Source: Carnegiea gigantea (Eukaryota > Streptophyta > Magnoliopsida > Caryophyllales > Cactaceae). Taken from it: DNA of 64,000 bases. The position numbers were made by a program, and so were the translations under genes. The notes under the pieces are model-generated. The model did not search any database. It was not told the DNA's origin and saw only the letters and a list, made by a program, of their open reading frames with translations. Shown piece after piece: positions 59,701-64,000 of this stretch; position 1 is the stretch's first letter, and every line of letters begins with the position of its first letter. Where the stretch lies: positions 231,501 through 295,500 of the forward strand of contig JAKOGI010000368.1 of the NCBI GenBank assembly GCA_029747015.1, given 5' to 3'.

Positions 59701-62700
59701 CCCCTTTACTTCTTATGGATTCATTGAATCTTATGTACTTAGTAAATTAACAGTAACACATGATTTGCTTCGGATGCTGGCTGCATCAGAGAACAACTAA
59801 TATACTTGGTGGCTTTTACTTTATTTTAGTTTTTTTTTTTTGGGGGGGGGGGGGGGAGGAGGTAGCCAGTGCACTATAGTGACTATATTACCTAGACTCA
59901 ATTTAAAACTTTAAAATGTGTAAGGATTTGCTGTGCCCGGAGTTGATCTGACTTGTTAGTGCTTATTTGGTTTGATGGTTCACTTGCTTTGACCGGGTTG
60001 AATTACCTGATATGATATGCAGGAGGGAAAAACACATCAATGGGGGCATTATGAGAATAGAACTTGGGACCTCTCGCACCTAAAGCTAGAATCATACCAG
60101 TGGACCCAAAGCCTAACTGTTATGCTGCCTCTGTATTGATAGACATTTGCTACGCCTCCAGCAATCTCAGTTGACTTTATAACCATCATCCAGCTCTAGT
60201 GCATCTTGTATCTTCCAGCAAGATTTAATGCTTGAAAACCTCTGAAGACTCTGTGTATAAAGAGTTTTTCTGACATGTTGGTGCTTATTGGGTTTTATTA
60301 TGCACTTTTCAGCATGGGTATAACAGCAACAACAGCAGCAACATCTAGTGTAGCCGTGTAGGTGTCACTTTTTGATGAGTCAAATTACCCAATAGGGCAT
60401 TTAAAAAAAAAAAAAAAAGAGCTGGGGCATTCTGAGAATTGAACTTCAGACCTCTCGCATCCAAAGTGAGAATCATACCAGTAGACCGATATCCAACTGT
60501 TATGCTGTCTCTGTATTTGATAAACCTGTGCTGCGACTTCAGCAAACTCAGTTGACTTCACAACTGTCATTCAGGTCTAATGCTTGGTGTATCTTCCAGC
60601 AAGACTTAATGCTTGAAAATGTAGAAAGAATGTGCAATATAAAGGTTGATCTCACATTTCAGTGCTTATTGGGTTTTATTACACTTTTCGACCAGGGTCT
60701 AATGATCTAGTAGGCTGTAAAAAGGAATGAATACATGAGCTGGGGCATTCCGAGAATTAAACTCGGGTCGTCTTGCACCCAAAGCAAGAATCATACCACT
60801 AGACCAAATGCCCAACTTTTGTTTTCTGTTTATGAACCTGATACGCCTTTGCTCTGAGGACTGGAGCAATCGCCGTTGACTTTATGACTGTTTCTCAGTT
60901 TTAGTTCTTGTTATGACTTCTTTGTTAGTTGGCACTTTAGAATCGTTGTGTCTCCCATGTTGTTGCTTATTTGATTTGATTTTTCACTTGCTTTATATTT
61001 GACATGGGTTGGATATCCTGATATGATGTTTTTTTTTAAAAAAAAAAAAAACGATGGCATCAGCAGGGGTACTTGTGAGAATTGAACTCCAGACCCGGTG
61101 CAGGACCATATCACTAGACCAAAAGCCGAACTGTTATTGTCTCTGTATTTCATTGACCTTTGCCACAGCTTCAGCAATCTCAGTCAACTTTACAACCATT
61201 TTCCAGGTCTAGTGCTTGTTATCTTTTTACAAGTCTTCCTGGGTCCCACAGAATCATTTGCCTAACCATGTCATGTCTATTTTCAAGGGATTTATCTGTG
61301 TTTGGCGTATTTTGAATTGCCAAAAATTCAGTAACGTTGTCTAAGTCTCATGTGTCAGTGTGCAGACGATTTCTTATTAGATATGCTTCTAAGCAGTCTC
61401 GCAGCAATGCCCTTCCTCTTCCCCAAAACATTGGCTGCCTAGCTGAAAGTCCTACTAAAAAACCTTCTGATTAAGCCTTATAATGGCGCATCAAACAAAG
61501 CGGTGTCACTTGAAAATAGACTCTCTCTCGTGATTTCAGCATCTCGACTCCTTTTTCCAGCCTGAGTGGTGCTGACTTGTGATGATTGTCGTCAGCTTAA
61601 CATTGTTTTTGGATATTGGATTACCTGGCATGGCTTGTAAGTCCTCGTAAGTGGAGCTATAATTTGTTCCTCCCAAAAAATGTTGATGATGGAGGGAGTA
61701 TTGAAAGCCATGTTTTGATGGTTCTTTATGGTTTCTTGGAACTTGATGGATTTCCTTAAAGCTTAATGCATCAGCTGGGTTCTTTTTAGTTTATAAAAGG
61801 ATCTTGAATTTTGTCTTCAGCTTTAGTATTGTACATCTGTATTGACTAGTGCTTACTTAGGCTATGTTTCTATGACCAGCCAAATTGTGTTGCCAAGGTG
61901 ATAACTGTTAGGAGTGAAAAGAAGGTAATCCACATCTGTTCTTTGTTAATTTCTTTAATGTTGGGTACTTACACCACTGGTATAGTGCATCCATGTTTGT
62001 TCCTTGTTTACTTCGTTACACTGTTTTCTTACATCTCTTGCACGGTACATGTACATTCATTGTTTGTGGGGTTGATTTGATTTGATTTATTCTCTGGGAG
62101 TATGAGCAATGAGGATGAGTAGGGTCTGCTTACTGGAGAGGTGCAAGAGTGCAATAGTCAATAAAGTTGTCTGGGGGTAAGTGTTAGAAAGCATTATAAA
62201 GAGTACATAGCCTACTAGTATTTGGGACTTTTGATGAGAGTAAACTAGTTTCTTGGCATGTATGCCCTTTATCAACTAACAAGGTCTTTCTACAACTTCC
62301 TGCTCGTTCGGTGGATTCTATCCAACCAACCTTCCCCCTTTGCCCTCCCTTTTGGATCTGGACGGCCATATCCGTCTACAGCCATCATGAAATAAGTACT
62401 AGTTGTCTTCGCTATAATTAATTTTGGGTTCTGCTTTATACATACAGTTGTCTCTCAGGAAACTATAAGCCAATGCAATGGCACTTGCAACAATGATTAT
62501 CTCCTTCATTAAGGAACAGAAAGTTGAACTTGCAATTATGTATACTCTGCAAACCAGAAAAAAAGAGGAGAACACAATTCTAAGTGCTTATGTTCAAAAT
62601 TGGAGTAAAATTAACAATTTTTTGTTCTTTGACAGATTAATTTATGCTCTATTTGGGGTGATAGAAACAGCAGTAAAAAGAGGGGTTTTTTTATTTTCTT

Positions 62701-64000
62701 TTTTCTTCTTTTTTTGGGGGGGGGGGTTAGTTTAAAAAAGCCCGCCTGAGGCACGCCTAGGTGCGCCTCGGCGTGAGGCTACCAGATCAGTGCCTCGGAG
62801 GGGATGAGGTGCGCCTCAAAGATGAGAGGCTATATCTTCCGCCTTTCTCTTCTTTTTCTTAGCATATCTTAAGGTTATTTGCAGTATTAGTAGTCATATT
62901 GATGTCTAATCACATGTTTAATGCATTTATCTAATTTGTTTATGTAAAATATGCTTTGTGAGATATGAAAGACTTTTAAAAAAATTTGCATAGAGTGCGC
63001 CTTGCATCCATGATGCGTGTGCCTTCGCCTCGCGCCTTGCGAATCATGCTTGGGGACCCTATGCGCCTCAGTGCGCTTCGCGCCTTTGAAAACTTTTGGG
63101 GGGGGAGGGGGCGATCACCCTTCAGCATACCTTGAGGAAAGTAGTGACGCTTATGAACTCCCCTTTACTCATTCTGACACCCCTCAAGAATGGACTTTCA
63201 AAGTCTAGTAAAATAAATCTAAAAGAAACATTACACAATGTCTGCGTATGTTAGCAGACGACTAGTTATCCGCTGCATGCATATTCAGCAGATTCATCTT
63301 GAATCCCCCATTTCATTTATCTGTTTTGTTGGAAGTCCTTTCTTTCAGGAAAAGATTATGTTGCTGCGGTATTGTGTAAATTCAAACGAATGAAGATTAT
63401 TTAACATCTAGAATTTGGATAAATCCAGATTGAAGATGAACCAAGTTGTAGAGAACATGCCTTTGATCAGAGGCCTGTCTCTGCATATATAATGAGTGAA
63501 AAATAGATCAAGATATGTTGATGTTTTTGAAGGATTAATTTCCCCTTTTCTTTTCTTGACCAGCCTTTGGCTCAATTGGGCAATCTGCCCCATCACCAGG
63601 CATCAAGTCTCATGTGACAAACTTTCTTTTGTTTAGCGAGAGTTTATGGGATGAAAGGCTCCAATCCGAAGTTGTCACCCCTCCACTGGCCCATTACCAG
63701 CCCCACTGGGCTGCCTTACCCTCGGAGCTCATGGGGTGGGGTCCTTACCAACCAAGAAAGAAAGAAAAAGTCCTTCCTTTTTTTTTATTCTGTTCTGCTA
63801 GACCATTTTTTAATTATTTGGAATGTTTGTAGTTGCTGCTGAATGTCATATGTAGATGTCATGTGAGCTTTTCTTCTGAGTATATCAATGCGTTGTTTCA
63901 GGTTGTGTTTTTTGCCCAAAGAGACATCAATCCTGGAGAGGAGATCACATATGATTACCATTTCAATCATGAGGACGAAGGCAAGAAAATTCTGTGTTTC
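41619..64000 (+). CDS. PHD-extended PHD-SET domain protein, putative histone-lysine methyltransferase (3-prime end beyond window)
   Basis: Twenty exons join in one open frame: 41619-41714, 43085-43697, 43779-43867, 44001-44099, 45014-45683, 45793-46839, 46973-47093, 48003-49840, 51111-51249, 51376-51499, 51586-51669, 54001-54142, 54232-54449, 54856-54951, 57320-57490, 57568-57744, 58690-58803, 59327-59509, 61880-61924, 63902-64000. All introns are GT-AG and phases match. That gives 2,055 codons before the window edge. Residues 1-1580 are largely polar and low-complexity, with a Cys/His module near 233-325 and Cys clusters near 915-935 and 1340-1370. A C4HC3 PHD finger lies near 1585-1640, an extended PHD near 1641-1825, and SET from about 1920 to the end (EYVGEIVGPR, RFVNHSCQPNC, GEEITYDY). 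SET enzymes of this trithorax/ATX-like build methylate histone lysines in the nucleus; PHD modules read histone tails. The closest Arabidopsis type I can suggest is the PHD-SET protein At1g77800. That and the target lysine are inference. Confidence 0.88.
41715..43084 (+). other. SET gene intron 1
   Basis: GT...TTGTAG. It contains T-run/G-run tracts at 41797-41833 and 42080-42099. Open frames inside (for example 42201-42401) lack any domain and are not supported as genes. Confidence 0.6.
43085..43697 (+). CDS. SET gene exon 2
   Basis: Acceptor TTGTAG and donor T|GTGAGT. It encodes a Ser/Pro/Asn-rich N-terminal region (residues 33-237) with no known fold; the final codon is split (phase 1). 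The frame would read on to a stop at 43774 if the donor were not used. Confidence 0.85.
43779..43867 (+). CDS. SET gene exon 3 (Cys/His module, first half)
   Basis: Reads GDLLLSNTGLLGILCSCHGL followed by HMSVSNFCE, phase 0 at the end. Exon 4 continues the module. The acceptor is AAAAG|GT, with weak pyrimidine content. Confidence 0.82.
44001..44099 (+). CDS. SET gene exon 4 (Cys/His module, second half)
   Basis: 33 codons: HSGLSDVNPGHAVRMDNGEC then IAQWRKLYLQKFG. The pattern C-S-C-H-G, F-C-E-H-S-G, N-P-x-x-x-V-x-M-x-x-G, W resembles the Tify-binding/SAND-like module of plant chromatin proteins. Acceptor CTGCAG and donor GGG|GTAAGG are both strong. Confidence 0.87.
44100..45013 (+). other. SET gene intron 4
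   Basis: GT...TGTAG, 914 bp. It contains a C-run followed by a G-run (44386-44405), the only tract of this kind in inverted order. No gene seen. Confidence 0.6.
45014..45683 (+). CDS. SET gene exon 5
   Basis: Begins ITAPDDYSGWDWPEG, completing the Cys/His module with an aromatic-acidic motif, then a Ser/Asn-rich region. Ends phase 1 at AAT-T|GTGAGT. Residues about 300-523. Confidence 0.87.
45793..46839 (+). CDS. SET gene exon 6
   Basis: Acceptor GGTGCAG. Encodes 349 residues of polar, Ser/Gly/His-rich sequence with no known domain. Donor CTG|GTAAGC at 46839. An alternative GC donor, AAG|GCAAGA at 46881, keeps the same phase and would add 14 residues, so the 3-prime end is ambiguous. Confidence 0.78.
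46973..47093 (+). CDS. SET gene exon 7
   Basis: Acceptor CATCCAG, donor CTCAG|GTTAGC (phase 2). Encodes NDNWDGLRVFMHGMAFNSEV and a following polar segment. Confidence 0.82.
47094..48002 (+). other. SET gene intron 7
   Basis: 909 bp, GT...GGCAG. Contains a tandem duplication of 141 bp (47640-47920). No gene seen. Confidence 0.6.
47640..47920 (+). repeat. 141-bp tandem duplication in intron 7
   Basis: Unit A 47640-47780 and unit B 47781-47920, both starting cctttttggcattttatg and ending gttatctgctacatg. They differ at only a handful of positions, so the duplication is fairly recent. Confidence 0.88.
48003..49840 (+). CDS. SET gene exon 8 (largest exon)
   Basis: 1,838 bp, 613 residues (about 912-1524), phase 2 in and phase 1 out (AGA-G|GTAGCT). 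It begins with a Cys-rich cluster (YCEGPYACSSGGCCCSF). Later it has basic, Lys/Arg-rich stretches (RKRKHIIKSK, RSFKRRKS) that could be nuclear localisation signals, and a Cys-containing segment (CSVHCCQNP, VACGKYGIICN) followed by KPPKILSLNQVLRSSQR. The Cys clusters are too irregular to call a known finger. Confidence 0.88.
49841..51110 (+). other. SET gene intron 8
   Basis: 1,270 bp, GT...CTTCAG. Contains a short SINE/RTE-tail-like piece at 50800-50866. No gene seen. Confidence 0.6.
50800..50866 (-). repeat. Short SINE/RTE-tail-like fragment
   Basis: An (ACG/ACA)n run followed by tcccagtatgggtcccgc and ggggtctgg, similar to the tail at 23441-23580. Too short to classify firmly. Confidence 0.4.
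51111..51249 (+). CDS. SET gene exon 9
   Basis: Acceptor GTCTTCAG; encodes GKDVLPAELSLCQTVMCEVS and a charged linker; phase 2 donor AGAAG|GTAATA. Confidence 0.85.
51376..51499 (+). CDS. SET gene exon 10 (PHD finger, first half)
   Basis: Contains LCCICGIPNKDSTDCLLECG, the first zinc-binding Cys pairs of a C4HC3 PHD finger. Phase 0 donor CGG|GTATCT. Confidence 0.9.
51586..51669 (+). CDS. SET gene exon 11 (PHD finger, second half)
   Basis: LHRACYGVSRVSKGDWYCRP followed by CKTGAKNV supplies the His, Cys, the conserved Trp and the final Cys pair of the PHD finger. Acceptor TTTGCAG, donor GTT|GTAAGT. Confidence 0.92.
51670..54000 (+). other. SET gene intron 11
   Basis: 2,331 bp, GT...GTTAG. Contains a MITE (52423-52830) and a G-run (53062-53072). 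Open frames within it have no domain. Confidence 0.6.
52423..52830. mobile_element. hAT-like MITE
   Basis: A 408-bp element with imperfect inverted ends (GGTGTGTTTGGTAGGG at the left, GGTGTGTTCGGTAGGG inward from the right). The interior is rich in AAAATGATTTTC-type inverted motifs and has no ORF. Flanks share ctga, but a clean 8-bp TSD is not evident, so the family is inferred from the GTGTGTTTGG ends common in plant hAT MITEs. Confidence 0.68.
54001..54142 (+). CDS. SET gene exon 12 (extended PHD, start)
   Basis: ACVLCGYGGGAMTRAF begins the pre-PHD zinc knuckle of an extended PHD module, as in JADE/BRPF/ATX-type proteins. Phase 1 donor TATG|GTATGC. Confidence 0.9.
54232..54449 (+). CDS. 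SET gene exon 13 (extended PHD, middle)
   Basis: Includes RQWVHMVCGIWTPGTRCP, the W-V-H-x-x-C-x-x-W signature of extended PHDs. Donor ATG|GTAAGC in phase 0. Confidence 0.92.
54856..54951 (+). CDS. SET gene exon 14 (extended PHD, second finger)
   Basis: ICHICKRPGGSYTQCHVETC followed by SSYFHPWCAHQK: C-x2-C...C-x4-C...H-x2-C spacing of the second finger. Acceptor CCTCAG, donor AAG|GTAATC. Confidence 0.92.
54952..57319 (+). other. SET gene intron 14
   Basis: 2,368 bp, GT...TTGCAG. Contains T/G tracts near 56137-56159 and 56810-56839 and a GA microsatellite near 56467-56490. No gene seen. Confidence 0.6.
56467..56500 (+). repeat. (GA)n microsatellite followed by a G-rich run
   Basis: About 12 GA dinucleotides directly followed by ggggggtgggg, inside intron 14. 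Confidence 0.85.
57320..57490 (+). CDS. SET gene exon 15 (end of extended PHD)
   Basis: Reads GLLQNEVECLDNHKVRFYGR then CLLHADHQ: the Cys and His-x-x-x-H that close the extended PHD, then an acidic linker. Phase 0 at both ends. Confidence 0.9.
57568..57744 (+). CDS. SET gene exon 16 (pre-SET linker)
   Basis: 59 codons; VYRGTKLQGGKHSPCQHNGK then VQLDAWLYINSQKFGLKRLP. It links the extended PHD to the SET domain. Acceptor CACTAG, donor AGG|GTATGT. Confidence 0.9.
57745..58689 (+). other. SET gene intron 16
   Basis: 945 bp, GT...TTGCAG. Short open frames only; no supported feature. Confidence 0.55.
58690..58803 (+). CDS. SET gene exon 17 (SET domain start)
   Basis: KEYARYKQAKGWKQLVVYKS and then GIHALGLYTCQFIPRGGM, the first strands of SET with the G-x-G-L/I-pattern around the cofactor site. 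Donor ATG|GTAAGA. Confidence 0.92.
59327..59509 (+). CDS. SET gene exon 18 (SET domain core)
   Basis: Carries VVEYVGEIVGPRVADKRE, a CYFFRID segment and RFVNHSCQ; the N-H-S-C motif forms part of the cofactor pocket and pseudoknot. Acceptor TTCTTAG, donor CAG|GTAATA. Confidence 0.93.
60043..60113 (-). pseudogene. tRNA-Pro-like copy 1, degenerate
   Basis: The reverse complement keeps the A-box-like and T-arm regions and the 3-prime aatgccc acceptor half, but the 5-prime half reads ggctttg and the anticodon loop is tttaggt, so the acceptor stem and anticodon are lost. Confidence 0.6.
60424..60494 (-). pseudogene. tRNA-Pro-like copy 2, degenerate
   Basis: The reverse complement has an anticodon loop tttggat (TGG kept) but a damaged 5-prime acceptor strand (ggatatc). 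On the minus strand a run of about 16 T's (plus-strand A-run at about 60402-60418) follows within 6 bp, like a Pol III terminator. Confidence 0.6.
60742..60813 (-). tRNA. tRNA-Pro (anticodon UGG), best-preserved copy
   Basis: A 72-nt cloverleaf on the minus strand with acceptor stem gggcatt/aatgccc, an A-box-like tggtctagtgg, anticodon stem cttgc/gcaag with loop tttgggt (anticodon TGG) and T-stem ccgag/ctcgg, all pairing. The anticodon-stem base pair differs from usual plant tRNA-Pro but is compensated. The T-loop is tttaatt, with the invariant C56 changed to T, which weakens the B box and the D-loop/T-loop contact. A run of five T's follows downstream at 60723-60719. It may be functional or recently dead. 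Confidence 0.6.
61056..61127 (-). pseudogene. tRNA-Pro-like copy 4, lacks the anticodon arm
   Basis: T-arm (gaattgaactcc on the plus strand) and D-arm (tcactagacc) remain, but the anticodon arm is replaced by a short unrelated piece. A long A-run (61038-61051, T-run on the minus strand) follows as a terminator-like tract. Confidence 0.5.
61880..61924 (+). CDS. SET gene exon 19 (SET domain, 15 codons)
   Basis: PNCVAKVITVRSEKK completes the NHSCxPNC motif across the intron. Acceptor GACCAG, donor AAG|GTAATC. A very small exon between two introns of about 2.4 and 2.0 kb. Confidence 0.92.
61925..63901 (+). other. SET gene intron 19
   Basis: 1,977 bp, GT...TTTCAG. Contains T/G tracts at 62687-62727 and 63096-63111 and a GC-rich repeat (62740-63090). 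No gene seen. Confidence 0.6.
62740..63090. repeat. GC-rich-ended repeat of about 350 bp, MITE- or SINE-like
   Basis: Ends are dense in gcgcct/gaggc motifs (agcccgcctgaggcacgcct at the left, cagtgcgcttcgcgcct at the right) around an AT-rich centre, partly inverted. Such ends are common in dispersed plant repeats. No ORF or clear TSD. Confidence 0.45.
63902..64000 (+). CDS. SET gene exon 20 (SET end, cut by the window)
   Basis: VVFFAQRDINPGEEITYDYH then FNHEDEGKKILCF. I-T-Y-D-Y carries the catalytic-core Tyr. The Cys in the last codons is probably the first Cys of the post-SET C-x-C. The stop codon lies beyond 64000, probably within some tens of bases. Confidence 0.92.

Larger units (their letters stand above)
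59940..61250 (-). repeat. Tandem array of four tRNA-Pro-containing units
   Basis: Four repeats of about 315-380 bp. Each carries a minus-strand tRNA-Pro-like sequence next to shared flanks (ctgttatgctg-ctctgtattt, agcaatctcagttgac, aggtctagtgctt, cttattgggttttatta). tRNA spacing is 381, 318 and about 314 bp. Confidence 0.75.
59510..61879 (+). other. SET gene intron 18 (hosts the tRNA-Pro array)
   Basis: 2,370 bp, GT...GACCAG. Contains T/G tracts at 59609-59657 and 59830-59856 and a tandem array of four tRNA-Pro-derived units on the minus strand (59940-61250). Confidence 0.65.

Noticed and set aside
60301..60345. Short cagcaacaacagcagcaaca run as a possible microsatellite or SINE tail
   Set aside because: It is irregular, about 20 bp long and inside the tRNA-Pro array unit; it adds nothing beyond the array.
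1..64000. CRISPR arrays, prokaryotic operons, plastid or mitochondrial insertions
   Set aside because: No regularly spaced identical repeats, no ribosome-binding-site-led gene clusters and no recognisable organelle genes were seen. The whole window reads as plant nuclear DNA.

Overview
The window is nuclear DNA of a flowering plant, most likely a eudicot; the species cannot be told from sequence alone. The evidence is one long intron-rich gene with plant-style GT-AG introns, plant-type transposons (PIF/Harbinger, MULE, chromovirus-type Gypsy LTR elements), an endogenous pararetrovirus relic, and AT-rich non-coding DNA. No bacterial operons, CRISPR arrays or organelle genes were seen.

Layout. 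(1) 1-1365: AT-rich intergenic DNA with a diverged ~363-bp tandem duplication. (2) 1366-6195: a decayed PIF/Harbinger element with matching terminal inverted repeats (TIRs), a broken DDE transposase and a broken ORF1, both on the minus strand. (3) 7250-27885: a broken endogenous caulimovirid, minus strand. Only about 5.8 kb is viral. Three later insertions split it: a 5.8-kb MULE (10568-16374), a 7.1-kb LTR element with a perfect AATTT target-site duplication (TSD; 16743-23860), and a solo LTR (25243-27074). (4) 28580-39149: a 10.6-kb Gypsy chromovirus-like element with both LTRs, primer-binding site (PBS), polypurine tract (PPT) and a perfect TTTCT TSD. It sits inside an AT-rich array of ~1.07-kb units that resumes at 39150 and runs to about 41000.

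(5) 41619-64000: the only convincing intact host gene, plus strand. It encodes a very large PHD-extended PHD-SET protein, a putative histone-lysine methyltransferase of the trithorax/ATX-like type. Twenty exons could be joined in a single open frame by splice consensus and phase: 2,055 codons up to the window edge, which cuts the gene inside the last part of the SET/post-SET region. The order is a long, mostly low-complexity N-terminal half with a Cys/His-rich plant module, then a C4HC3 PHD finger, an extended PHD, and SET at the C terminus.

Its introns carry their own content: a four-unit antisense tRNA-Pro(UGG)-derived array, a hAT-like MITE, a 141-bp tandem duplication, a GC-rich repeat, and a striking series of T-run/G-run homopolymer tracts absent from the TE-rich 41 kb upstream.

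The two halves therefore differ in nature: a 40-kb nest of dead mobile DNA followed by one transcribed chromatin-regulator gene. All gene models were read by eye; no alignment or database search was run.
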